64,000 nucleotides of DNA from Bacteroidota bacterium (GTDB taxonomy: Bacteria; Bacteroidota; Bacteroidia; Sphingobacteriales; Sphingobacteriaceae): positions 1-64,000 of the forward strand of contig JAEXHI010000026.1 of the NCBI GenBank assembly GCA_023450085.1, given 5' to 3'. The translations under genes were made by a program, and so were the position numbers. Below the pieces are notes generated by a model. It ran no database searches. It was not told the origin of the DNA and saw nothing but the letters and a program-made list of their open reading frames with translations. This document shows, piece after piece, positions 25,374 through 34,083 of this stretch (positions are counted from its first letter, which is position 1; the number at the start of each line of letters is the position of its first letter).

Positions 25374-27506
25374 TTATCTTAACGATATATAATTCTGTTG
25401 TTCTGTATAGTTGATTTGATAGGTGTAAATCTTGTCGTTAACTTTAAAGCTGATAATGGTTTGCTGTGCATCTGATTTAATCAACTTCAGCTCGCTAACT
25501 GATGGCAAGGCCGATGAAACGGTTTCATTGATTGGATCTGTACCACCATGCGTTTCTGTAATACTCACAAAGGTTTGGTTTTGACCGCTGCTTGATAACA
25601 TAAAAGCCTTACCGTCTACCAAATTCATTTCTGGATCATTAGCGCCTATAGAAAGTAACTTCACTTCTAGCGGGTTATCAGAAACAAAATGTGTAGTGTA
25701 GAAACGATTTTTGTTCAATAAGCCTACCATTCCAGCTTTGTTCTCTAACTTATTGCTGGCATTTAACCAAATGTGCTGATAGCCATTTTTATCTCCAAGT
25801 GCGGTTAATTGATTCGCTTTTGCGCTAACTGGGAACGAAGTGTTTACCAACTGTCCTTTATACCAAAATGGCAAATCGTACTGATGATTTTTAGCCGATT
25901 GCGCTTGCAGCACATCAATTAACAGAGGCTTATCCAATCCCTCCACTTTAACCAATGCTGAAGTTCTTAACATCGTTACATCTGTATAGGCTTTGGCTTC
26001 TTTAGCGCTTACTACCTTTAAATTAGGTTGGTTCGAGAAGTATAGCAAAGTTGGACTTGTTTTATCTGCAGGCCCCAATTTGGCATTGAAATGTGAAGTT
26101 TGATCTACCACCAATGCATTATGAGCTACCGTTTGCTTTGCCCAAGTATTGTTTTCTGGTAAGTAGCCACCTCCATTTTTAGTATCAATATTTAAAAATC
26201 TAGCCGCACCATAATCAGGGAAAATTTCGGTGGTGTTATCGTAAAACAACAGGTTTAATCGGTCAAAGTGCCCATGTCCCATTCCTTGCGAAGCCGCTTT
26301 CAACACTACACATTGTTGATCGGTGTTGGCACCGCTACGCAGAATACCCAAACCACCTTCATCACCTTTACCACCATCTTTAATCCATAATGATTGATAT
26401 TTAAAAGGAACTGCTTTTCCCGCAGCTAAATCTGCTGCCACTTTTAAACCTGCATCAGAAACAATCACACGACTTTGCTGCTTAGCAATATCCAGCAAAT
26501 CAACTTCTGCCTTAATATCGGCATAAGCCAAATCTACGCCATACACCAGTTCTACCGACTCATAGGTTTTGTCCTTAATGGCGTCGTTCAACGGGAAAAA
26601 GGTTTTATCAGTGTAAGAAGTTTGCAAAGAAGTATGGATTGCTTTCGAAAGCAATTTGTCTCTGTATTCAAAAATCTTACGTGAAGGCTCGTAGTTATTA
26701 ATTGCTTTGGCAAACAATACAAATGGCAATAGTGCATAACGTTGATAATATGGTCCCTCCATATAATAACCATCAGGTGAAAATAATTGGTCTATTTGTG
26801 CCAAATAGCCTGTTTTACCATCCTTATTGGAACCTTTAATGGCCTTTTCTACATATTCACGTTTATTAAGCACATAACCTGTAATGCCTACAGCCGCCAA
26901 ATTCCAAGTACCATGATTATGGATTTTGTTGAAGACGTCGTACCTATCTTCGGTAAAAAACTTTAGGATAGGCACGAACAATTTCTCTTCAATGGTTTTC
27001 CTGTCAGTTGCAGGAATCCTGTCATAAACCAAATCATATGCTTGTATGGTATATAGCTGCCATACAAAGTCGTTTAAGCTTTGCCAAAAAATACGTCCGC
27101 CATCTTCCTCACTTTTTCTTTTTGGGTGAAGGGGCCATTTTTCATATTGCGAAGCATAGTTAAGCATTACGTTTTTCACGTAATCTGCATATTTCTTTTC
27201 TCCAGAAATCTGATAAGCAACTCCGCAGTTAAGCATGTTGCTATAGTTCTTTTTGTGCTGTTCATGCGTGTAACCGCCACCACCATCTTTAGGCACTGGT
27301 ACCACAATAGGTTCTGCCAATGCTTTATCTGCCGCATTTTTAACCGTTTGGTATGATTGGCGTAAAAGTGGATAGGTATTTACTCCCTTTCTCACAGCCG
27401 CTACATTTGCTTTGGTTAGCATAATGCTTGGATGTGTTTGCGCCATTAGCGATAGGCTAAAAAAGACACAAAAAGATACTAATACCACTTTTTTTAAGTA
27501 GTTCAT
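25374..27506 (-). CDS. PL17 oligoalginate lyase (heparinase II/III-like)
   Basis: 710 aa with a signal peptide (1-22, ending LMAQ). The N-terminal alpha/alpha toroid (about 30-360) carries NHGTW (Asn197, His198) and GPYYQRY with Tyr254, matching the Asn/His and catalytic Tyr of the PL17 enzyme Alg17c at the same 57-residue spacing. A C-terminal heparinase II/III beta-sheet domain has GMGHGHFD at 408-415, with the expected cleft His. PL17 enzymes release unsaturated monouronate from alginate oligomers, mainly from polymannuronate-type ends. Probably periplasmic. 53 bp after the GntR gene, so regulator and lyase are in one transcript. Confidence 0.94.
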   Translation of the reverse strand: MNYLKKVVLVSFCVFFSLSLMAQTHPSIMLTKANVAAVRKGVNTYPLLRQSYQTVKNAADKALAEPIVVPVPKDGGGGYTHEQHKKNYSNMLNCGVAYQISGEKKYADYVKNVMLNYASQYEKWPLHPKRKSEEDGGRIFWQSLNDFVWQLYTIQAYDLVYDRIPATDRKTIEEKLFVPILKFFTEDRYDVFNKIHNHGTWNLAAVGITGYVLNKREYVEKAIKGSNKDGKTGYLAQIDQLFSPDGYYMEGPYYQRYALLPFVLFAKAINNYEPSRKIFEYRDKLLSKAIHTSLQTSYTDKTFFPLNDAIKDKTYESVELVYGVDLAYADIKAEVDLLDIAKQQSRVIVSDAGLKVAADLAAGKAVPFKYQSLWIKDGGKGDEGGLGILRSGANTDQQCVVLKAASQGMGHGHFDRLNLLFYDNTTEIFPDYGAARFLNIDTKNGGGYLPENNTWAKQTVAHNALVVDQTSHFNAKLGPADKTSPTLLYFSNQPNLKVVSAKEAKAYTDVTMLRTSALVKVEGLDKPLLIDVLQAQSAKNHQYDLPFWYKGQLVNTSFPVSAKANQLTALGDKNGYQHIWLNASNKLENKAGMVGLLNKNRFYTTHFVSDNPLEVKLLSIGANDPEMNLVDGKAFMLSSSGQNQTFVSITETHGGTDPINETVSSALPSVSELKLIKSDAQQTIISFKVNDKIYTYQINYTEQQNYISLR

Positions 27507-27559
27507 ACGCTTGAATTTATATTTAATTGATTAAGCTAGGATGGACCTATTTTCTCGAA

Positions 27560-28303
27560 TTATCTCTCTGTTTCGTTGATGATGCTTTGTGCAGCAAAAC
27601 CTGCTTTACTAATTTGCCATATCTCATCAAGGTGACCAGCCATTGCCTCTTCTGCTTTGGCCATATCCTGCGATTCGATAGCAGCATAAATCATTCTGTG
27701 TTCTTCAATTGCTGTTTTAGCTCTATTGTCGCCACAGATTTTATTTTCTACAATATTTTTAATCAAATCAGGCACCAAAATCAAGATCATAGATTCGATG
27801 ACCGAATTTTTAGTAGCCTTAGCAATTTTAATATGGAAAACCATATCCTCTTCTACGGCATCGCCTCCAGCACTCACCTTACCTTCATAAGCTTCCATCG
27901 CCAACCTAAGGCTTTCCAAATCCTCTTCACTTCTACGTTCAGCAGCTAATTTCACCGCATTTAACTCCAAATGATAACGTGCTTCAATTAAAGCATTAAA
28001 ATCATCCTTATTAAATTTGATGATATCTGAAATGATGTTATCAATTACGTTGATGCTTAAACCTGCCACATAAGTACCACTTTGCGGATTGGTTTTCAAA
28101 AGACCGTAAAACTCTAATTTCAATATCGCTTCGCGGATGTAGCTTCTCCCTAAACCAAAACGTTCAGAAAGCACTCTTTCTGCCGGCAATCTATCTCCTG
28201 GCTTTAACTGACCAGAAATAATCAACTGCTTTAACTGACCAATGATTTTATCAACTGGCGACTCGACCTGTATGGCGGTAATATTTTCTATCAATGACTT
28301 CAT
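27560..28303 (-). CDS. FadR-subfamily GntR transcriptional regulator of the alginate locus
   Basis: 247 aa. An N-terminal winged helix (about 18-80, with LKPGDRLPAERVLSERFGLGRSYIREAILKLE split by the recognition helix) is followed by an all-helical FCD effector domain (about 95-230). It is the first gene of the catabolic unit. Two TTGGTnnACCAA palindromes, a form typical of FadR/FCD-family operators, lie 17-44 nt upstream of its start and recur before susC and before the jelly-roll lyase gene. It most likely represses all three units and is released by an alginate breakdown product such as DEH or KDG. Ligand inferred. Confidence 0.9.
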   Translation of the reverse strand: MKSLIENITAIQVESPVDKIIGQLKQLIISGQLKPGDRLPAERVLSERFGLGRSYIREAILKLEFYGLLKTNPQSGTYVAGLSINVIDNIISDIIKFNKDDFNALIEARYHLELNAVKLAAERRSEEDLESLRLAMEAYEGKVSAGGDAVEEDMVFHIKIAKATKNSVIESMILILVPDLIKNIVENKICGDNRAKTAIEEHRMIYAAIESQDMAKAEEAMAGHLDEIWQISKAGFAAQSIINETER

Positions 28304-28319
28304 TCCTTGGTTTTTCTAT

Positions 28320-28374
28320 TTGGTCGACCAATTAATTGGTTTACCAAAAATAAACATTCAATTGGGTATTCAAA
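28320..28374 (-). promoter_or_regulatory. GntR/PL17 unit promoter with tandem operators
   Basis: Minus strand: TTTG (28371-28374), 18 nt, TATTTTTG (28345-28352). TTGGTTTACCAA at 28336-28347 overlaps the end of the -7 element; TTGGTCGACCAA at 28320-28331 follows 16 bp on. Same design as at susC and at the jelly-roll lyase, so the regulator also controls itself. Confidence 0.85.
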
Positions 28375-28397
28375 AAGTTATTTCAAATTAAATCATT

Positions 28398-30344
28398 TTA
28401 TCTTGGAATTACCTCTAAATCAATTTTCCAATTGTCCGTTCTAAATGGACTCATTGGCAAATTAGCAGCGTTATAGAAGTAACTTTTCCCTGGATTATCA
28501 GCCCAAGCATAACGTACTGCCACTGGGTTTTTCACTTCATTGCTCCAAACCACTACTTTATTCCCTTCCAATTTAGCTTGTGCCCAAACAAATTTTTGAT
28601 CCTTTCCAGCAATGATAAAATTACTGCGTTCGGCTTTGCTGTTTACGGCTAAACCTTCCGCATGGTCAAATTCGAGCACCGCTTTACCATTTTCAATTTT
28701 CATTGATTTAAATACAGGACCATCAGCTGCCACTTTTTGTTTATACACCAATTGCTGTACTTTAGCTGCTACACGCTCTCCTACAGGAAATTTATCCGTT
28801 GGATGAATATCGTCTGCCAAGCCTAAATCAATGATATTAACCAAACCTACATTGGATTGATGGGCAGCTTTATCTTGCCCTTCTCTTAGTAATGCCCAAG
28901 TAGCATTCACTTCTGGGGTGCTGAGCACTTTTTTATAATTTGGCAACTGTACAATCACAAAAAGCAATTGTGGTTGGTTAAACTGCTTTCTCCAATCTTT
29001 AACCAATGATTTCAGCAAACCTTCATATTCATCTGCCCAATTGGCATTACTTTCACCCTGATACCAAATCACTGCTTTGTATTGCAAGCTTTTTAGCGGG
29101 TTAATCATCGCATTGTAGATGGACGAAGACACGTCATTGGGATGTACCGCAATGTTGATTTCCTGAATCTTATAAGCCCAGTTTCCATCAATGGCAATTT
29201 TATTGTTTCCTGCTTTGAAGAACAGCTTACTCTGAGGCCCCCAAATGCCACCGTTTCTTCCTTTATTCGCAACCCTAACCATTATCCTATTCAACCCTGG
29301 TTTCAATAAGCTTTTGGCAACTGTAAATTCCCTGATCAGATCACGGCTATCAGGTGAAGAGCCTAGTTTTTGATCATTAAAGAACACCACACTTTGATCG
29401 GCAATTCTCCCTAAACTTAGGAAAGCATCTTTCTCGCAATCGGCACTGCTTAAATTCACTTCTTTATAAAACCAAATCACGCCATCTACATTAGGAAGAC
29501 CCGCTTTTTCCCATAACGTAGGCAACTTCATGGTTTCCCAATTTTTGGCATAAACAGGAAGCGTTGGGTTAATGGTATCCCAAAGTACTTCGGTGTTGGT
29601 GTATTGATTTAATTTACCGTGTGATTTCTCCAACTCGGCAATTTTAGCGGCGATGTATTGTTTTTGATTTTTACTCCCTATCTGATTTAAAATAGGCTTT
29701 AATCTTGCGATCGTATCCAAAGAAGGAGCACTAATAAAACCTTCAATCACTGTTCCACCGTAAGCGCTACTGATTAATCCAATAGGCACATTCAACTCCT
29801 TTTGTAGTTTACGGCCCATGTAATAAGCTACTGCCGAGAACTTCCCAAGTGATTGTGCTCCCGCAACTTGCCAAGGTGTTTTTTTAGTCAGATCATCTAG
29901 AGGTTGAAATTCAATATCTCTGGCCACATTTAACACCCTAATGTTTTGATTGGCAGAATTAGCAAGGTCTTTCTCCCCGCCATCAGCTTTCATAAGCAGA
30001 AAAGCCATGTTACTTTGACCGCTACATAAAAAAACATCGCCCAAAAGCACATTATCCAACAATAGTTCATTGATTTTTAAAGCGAAGGGTCCACCGGCAG
30101 GAGCAGCTTTCATGACTACTTGCCATTTGCCATCTGTATTGGCTTCTGTAGTATAATCACTTCCTTTAAAATTCACATTTACCTTCTCTCCTGCATTGGC
30201 CCAACCCCAAATTTTAATGGGCTGATCTCTTTGCAAAACCATATTGCTTCCAAAAATTTGCGGCAATTTCACCTTTGCCAATGCATTAATGGAAATGGAG
30301 AGGAATAAACCTAACGCTAGTGCTACTTTTGATTGTTTGTTCAT
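28398..30344 (-). CDS. SASA-family (sialate O-acetylesterase-like) carbohydrate acetylesterase
   Basis: 648 aa with a signal peptide (1-23). The SGNH-type nucleophile block FLCSGQSNM places Ser111, and DDIHP near residue 520 supplies the Asp/His pair; YQGESNA lies before it. A beta-sandwich insert (about 285-385, WFYKEVNLSS to NGGIWGP) splits the catalytic domain, as in 9-O-acetylesterase homologues of Bacteroidota glycan loci. It removes O-acetyl groups from carbohydrates. In this alginate locus the target may be O-acetylated mannuronate. Last gene of the first unit; the regulator promoter begins in the 94-bp gap after it. Substrate inferred. Confidence 0.86.
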   Translation of the reverse strand: MNKQSKVALALGLFLSISINALAKVKLPQIFGSNMVLQRDQPIKIWGWANAGEKVNVNFKGSDYTTEANTDGKWQVVMKAAPAGGPFALKINELLLDNVLLGDVFLCSGQSNMAFLLMKADGGEKDLANSANQNIRVLNVARDIEFQPLDDLTKKTPWQVAGAQSLGKFSAVAYYMGRKLQKELNVPIGLISSAYGGTVIEGFISAPSLDTIARLKPILNQIGSKNQKQYIAAKIAELEKSHGKLNQYTNTEVLWDTINPTLPVYAKNWETMKLPTLWEKAGLPNVDGVIWFYKEVNLSSADCEKDAFLSLGRIADQSVVFFNDQKLGSSPDSRDLIREFTVAKSLLKPGLNRIMVRVANKGRNGGIWGPQSKLFFKAGNNKIAIDGNWAYKIQEINIAVHPNDVSSSIYNAMINPLKSLQYKAVIWYQGESNANWADEYEGLLKSLVKDWRKQFNQPQLLFVIVQLPNYKKVLSTPEVNATWALLREGQDKAAHQSNVGLVNIIDLGLADDIHPTDKFPVGERVAAKVQQLVYKQKVAADGPVFKSMKIENGKAVLEFDHAEGLAVNSKAERSNFIIAGKDQKFVWAQAKLEGNKVVVWSNEVKNPVAVRYAWADNPGKSYFYNAANLPMSPFRTDNWKIDLEVIPR

Positions 30345-30414
30345 TTATATAGTAGTTAGTATTTAGATTTTAGTAGTTAGCCTTAAAACTCACTATTTAA
30401 AATCTGTAACTGAA

Positions 30415-33162
30415 TTATATCTTAATTACTTTCTTGGTGCTTGTTACTTTTTCAGCGTTTTCTATTGATAAAATATAGGTACCCGCTTGGATATGCTGCA
30501 CATTAATTTCTTGCAATTGGTTACCGCTTACTTGCTTGGTCAACATTACCTGACCTTGGATATTGATGATTTTGATCACATCTCCATTTACTGTACCTGC
30601 AACACTGATATTGTTCTGCGTTACTGGATTTGGATAAACCGCCACGGCATTGCCCAAAGCTACTCTTACCGATTTCGCTTCACTAGGATGCTCTGTACCA
30701 TCCTGATCAATTCCCACTAAACGGTAGTAATTAACGCCTTCTGTAGGATTTAAATGAGTATAATCATAGTTAAAGATTCCCGCTTTATTGTTAGCCGCAA
30801 CAGAATAGATTTTTTCAAAACCATTGGCACCTCTATGCTGCAAAACATATTCTTTCAAATTTACCTCATCGGTAGTTTGCCAAGCCAATTTCACACTGTT
30901 TAAGCTTTCTTTAGCCGTAAAACTCAACAGCCTCAATGGCAAGGTGGTATTTGCCTCTCCCACTACAAACGGAGAAAATGCACTCGTGGTAATCGTAGCG
31001 GTGTTGGTCGCTGCATTTCCAGTACCCGTAAAAGTTCCGTAAGCTCCAGAAGTATAAGCCGCAATACCAATTTGCGCATTACCAAAGCCAGCAAAACTAG
31101 CCCCTTCTAATGCATTGTCCCACCCTAAAGTTACATCCACATCACCAGTTCCCGAAGTACGTTTGATATTCCAAACGGCATCAACCATTCTCAATTTTTG
31201 GGCTGCTGTTAGTGCTGTTCCATTAGAAGTCGCATCTGTCGTAGCCCCCTGAAACACATTGATCTCAAAGTTTGAAATAGAAGTTGGGTTTAAAGTTACG
31301 GGCGTATAATGACCTGCTGTACCTACTGGAACCAATGTAGATGAAGACACATCAGCTATTTTAAGTACTCCTGTACTTCCACCAACCGCATTAGTAACAA
31401 TGTATGATGAAGCGTTAAAGGCACCTGCATTGATACTAGCATTGCTCAAACTGAGGTTATCACCTTCTCTTACGGTTAGAATAGCATTGTTTAAAGTTAG
31501 CTTACCATTAATTGTAGCATTTCTGTTTGTCGTAGCAGCCGCATTAAAAATTACATCACCCAAAGCGTTACCACTTGAAGCCAAAAACGGGGTAGTGGTT
31601 GCGGCATTAAATGTATAATATAAACCTGCACCAAAAGATTTTGATCCGCTTACTGAAACACTGCCTTCAGCGCCTCCTAAACTTGAGGTAATAAAATGGG
31701 ATTTGGTTACACTTGAAATTGAACCTCCATTACCTGTGGCATTATTAGAAATGGTGAATTGCTTATTTCCAGTATTTGTACTAACAATATAAGAATTAGC
31801 GGGAATGTTGGTCCCAGTAATCAGCACCCCTAATGCCACATTAAAATTATCAAATTCTGTTTCATCAGCAAAGGTAATCACGTTACTTCCATTATTAATA
31901 GTGGCATTTGAACTCGTGATGGTTGTTCTTGGTCGGAAAGTAAAATTGCCCGTTCCTGTTACATTATTATTTAAAAAGTTTAATGTTCCCGAAATAGAAG
32001 ATGTGGAAGGATTAGAAGTACCAACACCCACAAAGTTTAATGAACGTCCTAAAGTTACCACCGCATCACTTCCTACAGACAAAGCTCCTAAATCACTAAA
32101 TAATCCAGTACCAGAAATTGATTGCGGACTACTGCTACCATACATCAGTAATTGAGAACTTCCAATTGGGGCAGCAGCACCAAAAGTTCCATTATTTACG
32201 ATATTACCTGTTACTGGAAATATCCCACTGCCAAGCAAATTGAACTTTGCTCCACTCTCTATTGAAATATTATCAACAGTTGTAGGTGTACCTCCGATTA
32301 CATTAACCACAACTGACGGAGCTCCAGCAGAAGGCCTAACCACAATATCAGCATACGATTTTGAATTAAAAAAGTAAGGATAGTAATTGTATGTTCCACT
32401 TAAGATAGCGTCAACGGATGCTTCAAATATGCATTTACTACCTTTTTCAAAGACCAATGGCGCATTAGCTGTAGTTTGCGTGAAAAAACTATTTCCTCCT
32501 TGGTAAACTAGGCTTGAACCAGACTTAAAAATCATAGCCTTATTATTATTGCTGCCTAAAGGATATCTACCCGATTGCACAGTGTTCACATTACACACAG
32601 CGCCACTTTCAAAAAACACAGCATTTCCAGCGCTATTTGAAGATGCAAGGTTAGACCCTCCTCCCAAAATATTTGTAGTTCCGTAAATTTTTCCCGTAGC
32701 TGCAGCAGCCATTGTTATTGTCAGACCTCCTGTAGCGTCACCTTGGTAAGAAGTGATGGTAAAATTACATCCAGCAGCAATTTGCAAATCATCAGCGGCA
32801 GTGCCATCACCATTTATGGTGACAGTAGAAGTACCACCTGCAGCATTTTTCATCAGTATGAGCGATGCACCGTTTCTGAGAATCAATTGTCCAAATGCAG
32901 TAGTGCCAACAGTTGTATTAACAGTTCCCTGAGTTGCTACGCTACCTCCAACATTTGAACCATCAAAAATTAAAATATCAGCTGCGTTTGCACTTCCCGA
33001 TCTATTAGCACCACTTCCATCTAAAGCGGTATTCCAGTTAGAATTTGTAACAAAACTGATAGGTGTAACACTTCCCGTACCTCCTATCCAATAATAAGTA
33101 CCTTGTGCAAAGCCAGTAATAGCCATGCAGCTTAAAATCATTAAAAGTAAAATTCTTTTCAT
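30415..33162 (-). CDS. Large T9SS-exported beta-repeat protein of the alginate locus
   Basis: 915 aa with a signal peptide (1-19, ending GFAQ). Residues about 20-690 are Ser/Thr/Gly/Asn-rich beta repeats with many NGTF/SGTLNF/NNNVTGTGNF-type strands, like autotransporter-style beta-helices. A fibronectin-like module follows (about 740-830, LRLLSFTAKESLNSVKLAWQ to the Asp/Gly-rich YYRLVGIDQDG). The last ~75 residues (VAVYPNPVTQNNISVAG to TSTKKVIKI) are a type IX secretion sorting domain. It is therefore exported to the surface or released. No catalytic motif found. Adhesion to, or binding of, alginate is a guess from context. 60 bp and 70 bp from its neighbours, in the first unit. Confidence 0.8.
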   Translation of the reverse strand: MKRILLLMILSCMAITGFAQGTYYWIGGTGSVTPISFVTNSNWNTALDGSGANRSGSANAADILIFDGSNVGGSVATQGTVNTTVGTTAFGQLILRNGASLILMKNAAGGTSTVTINGDGTAADDLQIAAGCNFTITSYQGDATGGLTITMAAAATGKIYGTTNILGGGSNLASSNSAGNAVFFESGAVCNVNTVQSGRYPLGSNNNKAMIFKSGSSLVYQGGNSFFTQTTANAPLVFEKGSKCIFEASVDAILSGTYNYYPYFFNSKSYADIVVRPSAGAPSVVVNVIGGTPTTVDNISIESGAKFNLLGSGIFPVTGNIVNNGTFGAAAPIGSSQLLMYGSSSPQSISGTGLFSDLGALSVGSDAVVTLGRSLNFVGVGTSNPSTSSISGTLNFLNNNVTGTGNFTFRPRTTITSSNATINNGSNVITFADETEFDNFNVALGVLITGTNIPANSYIVSTNTGNKQFTISNNATGNGGSISSVTKSHFITSSLGGAEGSVSVSGSKSFGAGLYYTFNAATTTPFLASSGNALGDVIFNAAATTNRNATINGKLTLNNAILTVREGDNLSLSNASINAGAFNASSYIVTNAVGGSTGVLKIADVSSSTLVPVGTAGHYTPVTLNPTSISNFEINVFQGATTDATSNGTALTAAQKLRMVDAVWNIKRTSGTGDVDVTLGWDNALEGASFAGFGNAQIGIAAYTSGAYGTFTGTGNAATNTATITTSAFSPFVVGEANTTLPLRLLSFTAKESLNSVKLAWQTTDEVNLKEYVLQHRGANGFEKIYSVAANNKAGIFNYDYTHLNPTEGVNYYRLVGIDQDGTEHPSEAKSVRVALGNAVAVYPNPVTQNNISVAGTVNGDVIKIINIQGQVMLTKQVSGNQLQEINVQHIQAGTYILSIENAEKVTSTKKVIKI

Positions 33163-33222
33163 ATGCGTTTAATATTTGGTTATAGGTTAAGGAGGGCTGG
33201 TTAAACCCTCCAATTGTTTCTT

Positions 33223-34062
33223 TTATAAGTTTCCGTTGATTTCCAGATTATCCATCCAAGCTTTGGCCATGGTTTCATTGCCTTTAGGTGTTACACCGTA
33301 AAAAACAAAGCCATTTAAGTTTTTATTTGGTTCTAAACCGCCACTGGTAAATTCGCCTGCTAAGCGTTTGCCATTTACCCAAATGTGATAAGTTCCCGCA
33401 TTCAGCGTTTGCTCTCCCTCTTTGCTGTATTTTTTGGCTTCCGCACCGTTATTACTATACACTTCGATTAGATAATCGGTGTTTTTCAAGAAAGAAGCAC
33501 CTTTTACCGAAGCCCATTTGGCACCGTTACGGGTATAAAAATTGATTTCGTTAGCAGCAGACAAATTCCATCTTAAGCCAGCAAAAATTTCTGTAGAAGT
33601 TTCCTTAATGCCACCATTACCCTGAAAAAGATCATCGGAATTATCAGATGCTCCATTTGCAAATACCCATTGTCCGGCAGCAGCTGCATCTATTTTCAAA
33701 TTAAAGCTTGTTTTAGCTACACCTTCAAAGGTGAGGTTGTAGATAGAAAATTTACTGGTAGTAGTACCTGCTACCACTTCTAAACCTGTACCTTTAATAA
33801 AACCAGCACCACTTTTAACCAAATTAAAAGCGCCTGTACCATCTGATGCGGTACGTACCCTTACTTTAATAGCCTTGCTTAAAGCTATTTTTGGCAAAAA
33901 GGAAGTCGAAGAAGCTCCTGGGTTAGGATTGAAAGTGGCTTCTTTATCTCCAAAATCGTAGTTAATTACTGGCGCTTGCGCCCAAGCAGTATACGTTAAC
34001 GCAGAGAGGGCAATTGTAGACAGCGTAGAGAGCGCAGTAGCCAAAACCAAAAGTTTCTTCAT
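33223..34062 (-). CDS. Secreted protein of unknown family in the alginate locus
   Basis: 279 aa with a signal peptide (about 1-29, ending TAWAQ). The mature part begins PVINYDFGDKE and looks all-beta. Alternating strands such as TSFNLKIDA, EINFYTRNG, DYLIEVYSNNG, TYHIWVNGKRL and KAWMDNLEINGNL resemble a laminin-G/jelly-roll fold used for glycan binding. I do not recognise the family and see no catalytic signature. It lies 21 bp downstream of the jelly-roll lyase gene and 60 bp before the T9SS protein gene, so it is part of the same unit. Possibly an alginate-binding protein; this is inference. Confidence 0.65.
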   Translation of the reverse strand: MKKLLVLATALSTLSTIALSALTYTAWAQAPVINYDFGDKEATFNPNPGASSTSFLPKIALSKAIKVRVRTASDGTGAFNLVKSGAGFIKGTGLEVVAGTTTSKFSIYNLTFEGVAKTSFNLKIDAAAAGQWVFANGASDNSDDLFQGNGGIKETSTEIFAGLRWNLSAANEINFYTRNGAKWASVKGASFLKNTDYLIEVYSNNGAEAKKYSKEGEQTLNAGTYHIWVNGKRLAGEFTSGGLEPNKNLNGFVFYGVTPKGNETMAKAWMDNLEINGNL

Positions 34063-34083
34063 TATCTTTTTATTTTAAAGGGT

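Noticed and set aside
27527..27949. 140-codon plus-strand frame
   Set aside because: Antisense shadow of the GntR gene with no recognisable features.
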